Counted from the first letter of the stretch, positions 1 to 6,180 are shown. The stretch: 8,097 nucleotides of DNA from Pseudomonadota bacterium (GCA_023416545.1 JAEZHO010000306.1:1-8097); one strand, 5' to 3'. Numbers and translations are program-made. The notes: generated by a model not told the origin, from the letters alone.

Positions 1-472
1 GCTGCAGGAAGCCGGAGACGCTCCGGAACAAGGTGCCGAAGACAACACCGATCAGCAGCAGCAGGTGAAGATCCCGAACCTTGCCGGAAAAGAGGAAGCG
101 GTACAATACCAGCGAAAACACCAGCATCGCGCCGACTTCGACCAGGAACATGAGCCGCGCGTCGATCGCGGAGGTGGCCGCGGCTCCGAGCCCGAAGACG
201 AACAGCGTCTGCAGGAGCATGTAGAGCCAGTCGAAGCCCATGATCGCCGGCGTCAGGATGCGGTTGTTGGTGATCGTCTGGAAGAGGACGGTGGAAACGG
301 CAATTGCGTAGCCCACGAGAACGAGGGACAGGAGCTTGGTGCCCCGGAAAGGCAGGACGAAGCTCCAGTTGCCCCTTGCGCCGATGGTCATGAAGGCGAC
401 GATGGCGGCGGCCGCAAACGCCGCGATGACCAAGAGGACGACGATCGGAGAGCGATTTTTCTCAGGCAGCAC
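1..472 (-). CDS. Siderophore-iron ABC transporter, second FecCD-type permease (partial, runs off left edge)
   Basis: Inner-membrane permease of a ferric-siderophore importer, expected to pair with the permease encoded just upstream. I read it from a GTG at 472-470, which gives 157 codons before the edge; the C-terminal half or more is missing. The product starts LPEKNRSPIVVLLVIAAF, with a first hydrophobic helix at about residues 10-30. A conserved block near residues 65-85 contains TITNNRILTPAIMGFDWLY, which is typical of the FatC/CeuC/YclO branch of the FecCD family. Further hydrophobic helices follow. The start is supported by GGAG eight bases upstream of the GTG. The start codon lies inside the 3' end of the upstream permease gene (11-base overlap, different frame), suggesting translational coupling. 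An ATPase gene would be expected next, outside the window. The family call is firm; the transported siderophore is not known. Confidence 0.9.
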   Translation of the reverse strand, partial: MLPEKNRSPIVVLLVIAAFAAAAIVAFMTIGARGNWSFVLPFRGTKLLSLVLVGYAIAVSTVLFQTITNNRILTPAIMGFDWLYMLLQTLFVFGLGAAATSAIDARLMFLVEVGAMLVFSLVLYRFLFSGKVRDLHLLLLIGVVFGTLFRSVSGFLQ

Positions 473-1424
473 GGTATCGTCTCCGAAACAGCATGCCGAG
501 GAAGAAGATGCTTCCGATGATCCCGAGGACGGAACCGACGGGGATTTCGTAGGGCGCGTTGACGATGCGGCCGACGGTGTCGCAGACGAGTACCAATGCT
601 GCGCCGCTCAGGGCGATCCACGGCAGGGTATGGCGAAGGCGGTCACCCATGGCCATGCTCACGAGGTTTGGAACAATGAGGCCGATGAACGGCAGGATGC
701 CGGCCGTCACGACCACGGATGCCGTCACCATGGAGACGATCACCAGGCCGAGGGTGACAACCTTGCGGTAGTCAAGGCCGAGGTTCCTGGAGAAATCCTC
801 GCCCATTCCCGCGACCGTGAACCGATCGGCCGCGACATATGCCGCGACGGTGAGCGCCAGCGCCACCCAGAGGACTTCGTAGCGCCCGCGCAGGACAGCG
901 GAGAAGTCGCCGCTGGTCCACGCACCCATGGCCTGCATGAGGTCGTACCGGTAGGCGAAGAAGGTCGTGCAGGCATTGATGACGCCGCCGAGCATCAAGC
1001 CGACCAGAGGCACGAGAACCGGAGACCGCAGCGGCACGCGGCGGAGGATGCCGAGGAAGATCGCAGTTCCCGCCAGGGCGAAGACACTCGCCACCAGCAT
1101 CTTCATCATGACCGGAAGGCCGGGGGCCAGGAGCAGAACGACGAGCATGCCGAGGCTTGCGGATTCCACAGTGCCAGCGGTAGAGGGTTCGACGAAGCGG
1201 TTGCGCGAAAGCATCTGCATGATGGTACCGGCAACGGCCATTCCGGCTCCGGCCAGGATCAGCGCGATGGTCCGCGGAACGCGGCTTCCGGCCAGGACCA
1301 TCAACATCTTCTCGTCGCTCTCGCCGCTGATCAGGGCGAAGAGGGACACCTCACTGACACCGACAAACAGGCTTGCCACTGCGACGGCGGCGGTAGCCAG
1401 CAGGGCAAGAAGAAAGAGCTTCAC
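462..1424 (-). CDS. Siderophore-iron ABC transporter, first FecCD-type permease (FatD/CeuB-like)
   Basis: Integral inner-membrane subunit that passes ferric siderophore from the periplasmic binding protein into the cytoplasm, powered by an ATPase not in this window. The 320-residue product has the length and roughly ten hydrophobic segments expected for the BtuC/FecCD family. Visible landmarks are SRVPRT near residues 47-52, EPSTAG near 79-84, and the C-terminal FIGLIVPNL at 246-254, followed by the conserved CDTVGR and PYEIPVGSVLG blocks. I chose the GTG at 1424-1422. The frame stays open to a TTG at 1454, but that codon lies inside the 1446-1475 hairpin and would add a poor leader. From the GTG the protein starts MKLFLLALLA, a normal first membrane helix. 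The ribosome site is weak (GGTGA close to the start). The gene sits between the binding protein and the second permease in one operon. The family is certain; the exact start is moderately sure. Confidence 0.93.
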   Translation of the reverse strand: MKLFLLALLATAAVAVASLFVGVSEVSLFALISGESDEKMLMVLAGSRVPRTIALILAGAGMAVAGTIMQMLSRNRFVEPSTAGTVESASLGMLVVLLLAPGLPVMMKMLVASVFALAGTAIFLGILRRVPLRSPVLVPLVGLMLGGVINACTTFFAYRYDLMQAMGAWTSGDFSAVLRGRYEVLWVALALTVAAYVAADRFTVAGMGEDFSRNLGLDYRKVVTLGLVIVSMVTASVVVTAGILPFIGLIVPNLVSMAMGDRLRHTLPWIALSGAALVLVCDTVGRIVNAPYEIPVGSVLGIIGSIFFLGMLFRRRYRAA

Positions 1425-1445
1425 GAGGTCACCATGAATACAGAG

Positions 1446-1475
1446 CGGCAGCAACCGGTGAGCCGGTTGCTGCCG
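1446..1475 (-). promoter_or_regulatory. Intergenic 13-bp perfect hairpin between binding-protein and permease genes
   Basis: Arms at 1446-1458 and 1463-1475 (plus-strand CGGCAGCAACCGG and its exact complement) enclose a 4-base loop. It lies immediately after the stop codon of the binding-protein gene and before the permease start. No T-run follows on the minus strand, so it is not a classical intrinsic terminator. Stable hairpins in this position often protect the 3' end of binding-protein mRNA, or partly attenuate readthrough, so that the binding protein outnumbers its membrane partners. That role is inferred from position and structure. Confidence 0.7.
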
Positions 1476-1496
1476 TTAACGTCCGATCCTGTCCGC

Positions 1497-2426
1497 TTAC
1501 TTGGCGTCGAAGGCCTCGGTCAACTGATTGACGGTATTCTGCATGGCCGTCAGGCCACCGCCGATGAGATACCAGGCCGTCGCGTCCAGATAGACGACCT
1601 GTCCCTCTTTCCACGCGGTCGTCTGCGCCACGATCTCGTTGTCGAGGAACTTCGCGGCCGCCTGTCCTTCGCGTCCGATCGCCGCGTCGCGGTCGATCAC
1701 GAAGAGCCAGTCGGGGTTGCGCTCCAGAATGTACTCGAAGGAGATCGGCTGGCCGTGCTGGCCGACCTTGATGTTTTCATCCGCCTGCTGGACGCCGTAA
1801 TCGGAAAAGAGGACACCGAAGCGGGATCCCGCGCCGTAGGTGCTCATCTTGCCACCGGTGGTGAGGATCAGCAGACCCTTGCCGGCCGAGCCCGCCTTTT
1901 CCTTGAGAGCCGACACGGATGCGTCGAGCTTCTCGAGAGCCGCGTCCGCCTCGGCCTGCTTGCCGAATATCTCCGCAAGCGTCTCGACATTCTTTCTGGC
2001 GCTCTCCACGTAGGCGGTCGGCTCGATCGTCAGATCGATCGTCGGGGCGATCTTGGCAAGATCCTCGAACTTGGCGGAGGAACGGCCGCCGACGATGATG
2101 AGGTCGGGCTTTGCCGCGCTGACGGCTTCATAATCGGGTTCGAAAAGCGACCCGATGTTGAGGGTGTCGCCGCCGGAATACTTCGAGAGATAATCGGGTT
2201 TTGCGCCCGAGGGCACGCCGTCCACTTCGACGCCCAGCGTGTGCAGGGTGTCGAGGCTTGCCATGTCGAACACCAGGACCTTCTCCGGCGTCGACGGAAG
2301 GGTCGTTTCACCCTTCGTGTGCTTGACGACGATTTCGGCAATCGCAGCCGACGGCAATGCCTGGGAGGCAAGCACGGCGCCCGCGACGGCAAAAGCAAGG
2401 TGAAGGGTTCTGATCTTTGGGAACAT
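1497..2426 (-). CDS. Periplasmic siderophore-binding protein of ABC importer (FatB/CeuE/YclQ family)
   Basis: Captures ferric siderophore in the periplasm and delivers it to the two permeases encoded downstream. The 309-residue product has a signal peptide at 1-30 (basic start, hydrophobic core, cleavage probably after AIA), with no lipobox cysteine, as expected in a Gram-negative bacterium. The mature part begins EIVVKHTKGETTLP and continues with KVLVFDMASLDTL, both typical of this branch of the class III (helical-backbone) binding proteins. Further family blocks are GGRSS (112-116), YGAGSRFGVLF (197-207), GQPISFEYILERNPDW (225-240), VIDRDAAIG (243-251) and DATAWYLIGGG (281-291). By eye, R115, R202, R246, H224 and Y286 line up with the ligand- and iron-contacting residues described for Campylobacter CeuE. 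The ATG at 2426-2424 has GGAG six bases upstream. It is the first gene of the operon. Catecholate specificity is inferred. Confidence 0.93.
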   Translation of the reverse strand: MFPKIRTLHLAFAVAGAVLASQALPSAAIAEIVVKHTKGETTLPSTPEKVLVFDMASLDTLHTLGVEVDGVPSGAKPDYLSKYSGGDTLNIGSLFEPDYEAVSAAKPDLIIVGGRSSAKFEDLAKIAPTIDLTIEPTAYVESARKNVETLAEIFGKQAEADAALEKLDASVSALKEKAGSAGKGLLILTTGGKMSTYGAGSRFGVLFSDYGVQQADENIKVGQHGQPISFEYILERNPDWLFVIDRDAAIGREGQAAAKFLDNEIVAQTTAWKEGQVVYLDATAWYLIGGGLTAMQNTVNQLTEAFDAK

Positions 2427-2442
2427 TATCGTCTCCGCGCCC

Positions 2443-2458
2443 GGCCAACATCCTGGCC
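2443..2458 (-). promoter_or_regulatory. Small leader hairpin just upstream of the binding-protein ribosome site
   Basis: On the minus strand GGCCA and TGGCC (5 bp) enclose a 6-base loop within the predicted 5' leader, ending about 6 bases before the GGAG at 2436-2433. It also contains a direct repeat of TTGGCC. It is too short to call a regulator with confidence; it is recorded because the leader is otherwise featureless. Confidence 0.25.
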
Positions 2459-2483
2459 AAGATAAGTTGAGTAGCCGGAGCCA

Positions 2484-2511
2484 GTTATCGAGTGGCCGCA
2501 GGTGCCGTCAA
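2484..2511 (-). promoter_or_regulatory. Candidate sigma70-type promoter of the siderophore importer operon
   Basis: The minus strand carries TTGACG (2511-2506), 16 bases, then GATAAC (2489-2484). These match the TTGACA and TATAAT consensus at five and four positions respectively. Transcription would start near 2477, leaving a leader of about 50 bases before the ATG at 2426. I looked for an iron-responsive operator (Fur palindrome, RirA-type TGA-N9-TCA, Irr ICE box) over this promoter and saw no convincing one. Confidence 0.4.
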
Positions 2512-2532
2512 ATCATCTTTTCTGTAGCGGTT

Positions 2533-2557
2533 CCAATTTGCGAAAAAAGCAAATGGG
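2533..2557. promoter_or_regulatory. Palindromic candidate operator in the divergent control region (LysR-type T-N11-A)
   Basis: CCAATTTGC (2533-2541) and GCAAATGGG (2549-2557) form an inverted repeat with 8 of 9 complementary positions around a 7-base A-rich centre. The core TGC-N7-GCA has T-N11-A spacing, the classical recognition pattern of LysR-type regulators. It lies between the importer operon (minus) and the LysR-HTH/TrpD2 fusion gene (plus), upstream of the importer's candidate -35 box. Binding by the fusion protein (autoregulation and/or control of the importer) is an inference. The remainder of 2427-2663 holds the importer promoter and no visible gene. Confidence 0.45.
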
Positions 2558-2663
2558 CTCGGAGTGAGGTAAAGAAAACTTGAGTGGCGATTGAAGCTTA
2601 TGGTACGGCGGCCGGCAAGCTCACATCGTCCTTCGCGGTGGAGCAGAGGCACGATAACGCGAA

Positions 2664-4115
2664 ATGGCAAACGACAGCAGACCCCCACAAATCGGCAGGA
2701 TCAAGCTCCTCCTCGCGCTCGATGCGCTTTTGCGGGAAGGGAGCGTCACGGGGGCCGCGGCAAGCCTCGATCTGCAGGTTTCCGCCGTTAGCCGAATGCT
2801 GGGCGAACTGAGGGATCTCTATGGCGATCCCATCTTCATTCGAACTGGGCGCGGCCTTCGTCCCACGCCGTTCGCGGAATCGCTCCGGCTGAGGGTTCGG
2901 TCACTTGCGGAGGAGACGGACGCCCTGTTGAAGGGCGAGGGCTGGTCACCCGTCAAAAGCAGCGTCCCGGCCTCCGCCGAGCAGCCCATGGACGGCTGGC
3001 AAAAGCGATCAAGGATCGTCGCGCCGCCGCTTGCGGTCAGCCGCGGCAATCATCTCGAAGCCGAACCGACCCCTTCCGGGATCGCCCGGCGGATCGCGGC
3101 CATCGGAGACAATGACGAGCCGCAGCGCCGCCTTGCGAAATATATCGCGCTCACGTCACCGGGTCCCGGCCGGAGCCGCCCTCTCGAGACGGAGGAAGCG
3201 CGCGACGCGCTCTCCATCATCCTGCGGGGGGAGGCTGATCCGGTCCAGCTCGGCGCGCTTCTCATGACGCTGCAGTATCGAGGCCCGACCGCCCTTGAAC
3301 TTTCCGGCTTCGTCCAGGCCTTGCGGGAAGCGGCGGCAGGCGCCGTGGGGCGAGCCCCTCGTCCCGATCTCGACTGGCCGGTCTACGTTTCGCCCCGATG
3401 GAAGAGGCCGCCCTGGTTCATGCACGCGGCAAGGCTCGTCGCCGCTACGGGCTGCCGTGTCGTCATGCACGGCCACTTCGGCAATGGCGCCGACAGCGGA
3501 AAACTCGAAGAGGCGGCGGAGCGTGCCGGAATTCCCGTCTGCCTGACGTCCCGCGAGGTGGCTGCTGCCCTCGGCGCCTGCAATATCGCCTATGTGCCGC
3601 TTGCCGCCTTCGCACCGCAGGCGCAGGCCATCCTCAACCTGCACCCTCTCTTCGAGACGCGCACGCCGCTCCACAACGTCGTACCGCTCATCAATCCCTT
3701 CGATGCGCCGGCCTCGCTGACAGGGGCACCGGGTGGCGCCTCGAGGATCATTTATGGCGACGTTGTGAAGCTGCTGGGGATGAAGAGCGTCACGATGGTG
3801 AGCACCGTGCGTGGCTTCGCCCAGATCGTGCCGACGCGGGCGACGACCCTGATCAGGATGATCGACGGCCGGGAAATAAGGGATCGGGTGTCGGTCCCCT
3901 CCGAGCTTACCGGCAGCGGCCTGCCCGGCAGCGGATACAGCCAGCGAGAGTTCTGGGAGGCGGTCTGGTCGGGCGCTGCGCGTGACGACAACGCGGAGGC
4001 CTCGATCATCTACACCGCTGCGACAGCACTTCTGGCGGCTTCCGGAAGCCCGGACGCCCGCTTCGAGGATTGCCTGTCGAAGGCAACCGCTCAATGGGCC
4101 AGGCGAAAGCGATAG
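2664..4115 (+). CDS. LysR-type HTH fused to TrpD2/YbiB-like glycosyltransferase-family-3 domain
   Basis: A 483-residue two-domain protein. Residues 11-73 are a LysR-type winged helix-turn-helix: LLALDALLREGSVTGAA, then VSAVSRMLGELRDLYGDPIF and the wing TGRGLRPTP. The usual LysR effector-binding domain is absent. A polar linker (about 90-150) leads to a glycosyltransferase-family-3 region. Its helical part is near 157-222 (EEARDALSIILRGEADPVQ, LGALLMTLQYRG) and its larger alpha/beta part near 236-440 (CRVVMHGHFG, AYVPLAAFAPQAQAILNL, TPLHNVVPLINPFDAPASLTG). This resembles the TrpD2/YbiB group, relatives of anthranilate phosphoribosyltransferase. The GTGGD phosphoribosyl-pyrophosphate loop of true TrpD is missing (SPRWKRP in its place), so enzyme activity is doubtful. 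E. coli YbiB is reported to bind nucleic acids. The ATG is preceded only by a distant GAGG, so the ribosome site is weak. Likely a cytoplasmic regulator; its ligand and targets are unknown. It converges with the next gene. Confidence 0.88.
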   Translation: MANDSRPPQIGRIKLLLALDALLREGSVTGAAASLDLQVSAVSRMLGELRDLYGDPIFIRTGRGLRPTPFAESLRLRVRSLAEETDALLKGEGWSPVKSSVPASAEQPMDGWQKRSRIVAPPLAVSRGNHLEAEPTPSGIARRIAAIGDNDEPQRRLAKYIALTSPGPGRSRPLETEEARDALSIILRGEADPVQLGALLMTLQYRGPTALELSGFVQALREAAAGAVGRAPRPDLDWPVYVSPRWKRPPWFMHAARLVAATGCRVVMHGHFGNGADSGKLEEAAERAGIPVCLTSREVAAALGACNIAYVPLAAFAPQAQAILNLHPLFETRTPLHNVVPLINPFDAPASLTGAPGGASRIIYGDVVKLLGMKSVTMVSTVRGFAQIVPTRATTLIRMIDGREIRDRVSVPSELTGSGLPGSGYSQREFWEAVWSGAARDDNAEASIIYTAATALLAASGSPDARFEDCLSKATAQWARRKR

Positions 4116-4179
4116 CCGGCGGAGTGGTCGGTCAGGGCGGTTGCGCTGCAGGGCACTGCGGCCGTGCGCTATCGCTTTC
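4105..4179. repeat. 12-bp perfect inverted repeat spanning two convergent gene ends
   Basis: GAAAGCGATAGC at 4105-4116 recurs as its exact reverse complement at 4168-4179, separated by 51 bases. The left arm covers the last codons and stop of the fusion gene; the right arm lies in the last 15-20 codons of the convergent LysR gene, so both genes end near the same word read in their own sense. The loop is GC-rich and no T-run follows either arm. It could form a long-loop bidirectional 3' structure for both transcripts; a chance or duplication origin is also possible. Confidence 0.45.
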
Positions 4180-5070
4180 CAGTTCCATGAACACTTCCGA
4201 CACCCAGTTGACGAAGGCTCTCAGTGTCGTCGAATGCTTTCGTGACGGAGGATAGAGGGCGTACATTCTGATGCCCTCTACCGGATACTGCGGAAGGATG
4301 CGCACGACCTTGCCTGCCGGCTCCGCAGTTCGGAGAATTGCCGACGGCACCTGCGTGATGCCGAGCCCCACGATGGTTGCCGACAGGCATGACTGCAGGT
4401 CGCTGAAACCCGCGACGCATCTGCCGCGCAGCTGGACGCGTTCTTTCCCGTCGATGAAGGGCAGGCCGCGGAGTTTTGGCGGGGGGACGAAGTAGTAGGA
4501 CACGACGGCGTGGCCGGCGACCTCTTCCAGGCAGAGCGGGGTTCCGCAGCGCTTCAGGTAGTCGGGGGAGGCGCAGGTCACGACCTCGAGGGTGCCCAGC
4601 GGCCGGGCGATCATCGTTTCGTCGCGAATGACGTTTGCCCGCAGGACGCAGTCCACCCCTTCCGCGACCAGATTGATGATCCGTTCCGAGGATGTGATCT
4701 CAAGCGTGACGTCGGGGTAGCGGGCATAGAACATCGGCAAGACGGGAATAATGATTTCGTTTGCAACGCAATGGGCCATGTCGACACGCAGGTTGCCGCC
4801 GGGCGCACCCGACTGGCTTGAAACGGCGGCCTCGGACTGCCGCAGGTCCTCGAGCAGCCGGACCGCCTCCTCGTAGTACATTGCGCCCTCGGGCGTCAGG
4901 CTGACATGGCGGGTCGTGCGGTTAAGAAGGCGGACGCCAAGCCTCAGTTCCAGGGCATTCACAAGCCTGGAAATGGTGGTTTTCGGGACGTTCAGCGCGT
5001 CTGCCGCCCCCGTGAAGCTGTGGATCTGCGCAACCTTCACGAAGGCTTCCATAGCAGCAAGCCTATCCAT
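4132..5070 (-). CDS. LysR-family transcriptional regulator (CrgA/DmlR/AaeR-like group)
   Basis: A conventional LysR regulator of 312 residues. The N-terminal winged helix-turn-helix covers 1-60 (MDRLAAMEAFVKVAQIHSFT, then AADALNVPKTTISRLVNALE and LLNRTTRHVSLTPEG). A linker helix follows to about 90, and the effector-binding fold spans about 93-295 (GNLRVDMAH, LPMFYARYPDVTLEI, EGVDCVLR, TQVPSAIL). The RTTR and EGVDCVLR wording is typical of the large CrgA/DmlR-like subgroup. The ATG at 5070-5068 has GGGGA six bases upstream. The gene is divergent from the ornithine-cyclodeaminase-family gene with a 110-base shared control region, the standard arrangement of a LysR regulator and its target. Its inducer is unknown; a substrate of the neighbouring enzyme is a reasonable guess. 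A polar, proline-rich tail of about 15 residues follows the fold and overlaps the inverted-repeat region. Confidence 0.93.
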   Translation of the reverse strand: MDRLAAMEAFVKVAQIHSFTGAADALNVPKTTISRLVNALELRLGVRLLNRTTRHVSLTPEGAMYYEEAVRLLEDLRQSEAAVSSQSGAPGGNLRVDMAHCVANEIIIPVLPMFYARYPDVTLEITSSERIINLVAEGVDCVLRANVIRDETMIARPLGTLEVVTCASPDYLKRCGTPLCLEEVAGHAVVSYYFVPPPKLRGLPFIDGKERVQLRGRCVAGFSDLQSCLSATIVGLGITQVPSAILRTAEPAGKVVRILPQYPVEGIRMYALYPPSRKHSTTLRAFVNWVSEVFMELESDSARPQCPAAQPP

Positions 5071-5180
5071 GGCGATCCCCGATTATCTGTTCAGGTGAAA
5101 CAATCTGTTGCTGGCATGCGCATATATCTGGTCGTGCCTTCCTATATAGATGCTGGCGTCTCTTGCGGGGAAGCACTGTC
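5071..5180. promoter_or_regulatory. Divergent LysR / cyclodeaminase control region with repeated ATCTGKT words
   Basis: This 110-base, locally AT-richer stretch must hold both promoters. ATCTGTT occurs at 5085-5091 and 5103-5109 (18 bases apart), with a variant ATCTGGT at 5126-5132. TGTT-N7-AACA at 5088-5102 forms a small palindrome between the first two. A -10-like TATATA/TATAGA sits at 5143-5150, about 17 bases before the GGGGA ribosome site of the cyclodeaminase gene, without a clear -35 box, as is common for activator-dependent promoters. These are candidate LysR sites by position; no footprint-quality consensus is claimed. Confidence 0.45.
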
Positions 5181-6134
5181 ATGCATTTCCAGTATTTCGG
5201 GCCGGATCATATTCGCGATGCACTGCCCTACGACGCATGCATCGACATCATGCGGCTGGCGATGAAGCGCCTGAGCGCCGATCCGACCGATCAGCCGCTG
5301 CGTTCGATCTCGCAGATCTCGCCGGGGAAACTCCTGGGTGTCATGCCGGGCTCGCTGTCCCAGACCGGGGTTTTCGGCCTGAAGGTGGTGAGCGTCTTCG
5401 AGGGGGTGCGGGACGGCGGACGGTCCGCCCACCAGGGGCTCGTCATCCTGTTCAGTTCCGATACCGGCAGCGTGCTGTGCACGGGGGATGCCGAGGAAAT
5501 CACGCGGATCAGGACCGCTGCCGCGACGGCCGCCGCCACGGACGCGCTCGCCCGCAAGGAAGCGAGCCGGCTTGCCGTTTTCGGCTGCGGCGTCCAGGCG
5601 CGCTCCCATGTCCTCGCCCTGAAGCATGTTCGCGCGCTGTCTGACGTCGTCGTGTGGGGACGGAGCCATGCCGTGGCGGCCAGATTTGCCGATGACCTCG
5701 CCTCGGAAACGGGGCTTCCGGTGCGTGCGGAGGCAGATGCCGAGCGCGCGGCGTCCGGCGCCGACATCATCTGCACGGTCACGGCCGCGCACGAGCCTGT
5801 TCTTTTCCGGGAATGGGTCACACCGGGCACCCATGTCAATGCCGTCGGCTCCAGCAGGCCCGGCCCGACGGAGATTGACGACGCGCTGGTCGCGGCGAGC
5901 CGGTATGTCGCCGACTACCGCAGGTCGGCGCTGGCGGCGGCGTCGGAGTTTCTGAACGCGAAGGCGGCCGGCATCATCGATGACGATCATATCGTCGGCG
6001 AAATAGGCGAAGTCCTGTCGGGGCGGATTGCCGGGCGCACCTCCGCCGATGAAATCACCCTCTACAAGTCCCTGGGGCACATAGCCCAGGACCTGTCGGC
6101 GCTTGCCCACGTCTACGCAGTCTCCTCGACGTAA
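5181..6134 (+). CDS. Ornithine cyclodeaminase / mu-crystallin family NAD(P)-dependent enzyme
   Basis: A 317-residue cytoplasmic enzyme. Known family members convert ornithine to proline with loss of ammonia, act as alanine or other amino-acid dehydrogenases, or reduce cyclic imino acids. Visible features are K68 (GLKVVS), which matches the substrate-binding lysine; the family signature RIRTAA at 109-114 with R111; the dinucleotide loop GCGVQA at 135-140; ADIICTVT at 194-201; PGTHVNAVGS at 215-224; and D233 in the PGPTEID block, matching the catalytic aspartate of Pseudomonas ornithine cyclodeaminase. The C-terminal TLYKSLGHIAQDLSALAHVY is also characteristic. I start at the ATG at 5181, with GGGGA nine bases upstream; the frame extends to a TTG at 5163, but the ribosome site lies within that extension. 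It is first in a unit with the DUF3237 gene and divergent from a LysR regulator. Family certain, substrate unknown. Confidence 0.93.
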   Translation: MHFQYFGPDHIRDALPYDACIDIMRLAMKRLSADPTDQPLRSISQISPGKLLGVMPGSLSQTGVFGLKVVSVFEGVRDGGRSAHQGLVILFSSDTGSVLCTGDAEEITRIRTAAATAAATDALARKEASRLAVFGCGVQARSHVLALKHVRALSDVVVWGRSHAVAARFADDLASETGLPVRAEADAERAASGADIICTVTAAHEPVLFREWVTPGTHVNAVGSSRPGPTEIDDALVAASRYVADYRRSALAAASEFLNAKAAGIIDDDHIVGEIGEVLSGRIAGRTSADEITLYKSLGHIAQDLSALAHVYAVSST

Positions 6135-6162
6135 ACGAGCATCGCTCCAATGACCGGGTCCA

Positions 6163-6180
6163 GGGGCGTTCACGCGCCCC
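6163..6180 (+). promoter_or_regulatory. Small GC hairpin between cyclodeaminase and DUF3237 genes
   Basis: GGGGCG (6163-6168) and CGCCCC (6175-6180) enclose a 6-base loop in the 87-base gap between the two genes. No T-run follows, so it is more likely an intercistronic RNA structure or weak attenuator than a full terminator. The two genes probably share a transcript. Confidence 0.35.

Noticed and set aside
1425..1454. TTG-initiated N-terminal extension of the first permease.
   Set aside because: The codon lies inside the stable hairpin, lacks a ribosome site, and adds a polar leader unlike the family; the GTG at 1424 starts directly at the first membrane helix.
1446..1475. Intrinsic terminator after the binding-protein gene.
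   Set aside because: The stem is strong but no U-tract follows it on the minus strand, and the downstream permeases depend on the same promoter as far as can be seen.
336..2465. A 709-codon open frame on the plus strand opposite the importer operon.
   Set aside because: It is antisense to three overlapping, well-supported transporter genes, its composition (rich in D, G, R, H, E) has no recognisable domain, and such frames are expected opposite GC-rich coding DNA.
2427..2560. Possible iron-responsive operator (Fur box, RirA-type TGA-N9-TCA, Irr ICE motif) upstream of the importer.
   Set aside because: No stretch fits any of these patterns well enough on either strand; only the LysR-style palindrome stands out.
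2584..2811. Small plus-strand open frames overlapping the start of the fusion gene.
   Set aside because: They overlap the LysR helix-turn-helix coding sequence in other frames, carry no recognisable motif and have no ribosome site.
3156..4094. A 312-codon minus-strand open frame opposite the LysR-HTH/TrpD2 fusion.
   Set aside because: It is antisense to the conserved GT3 domain and shows no domain of its own; it is a codon-bias shadow.
5142..6173. A 343-codon minus-strand open frame opposite the cyclodeaminase-family gene.
   Set aside because: It exactly shadows a gene with clear family motifs on the other strand, has low-complexity Arg/Gly/Asp-rich composition and no recognisable domain.
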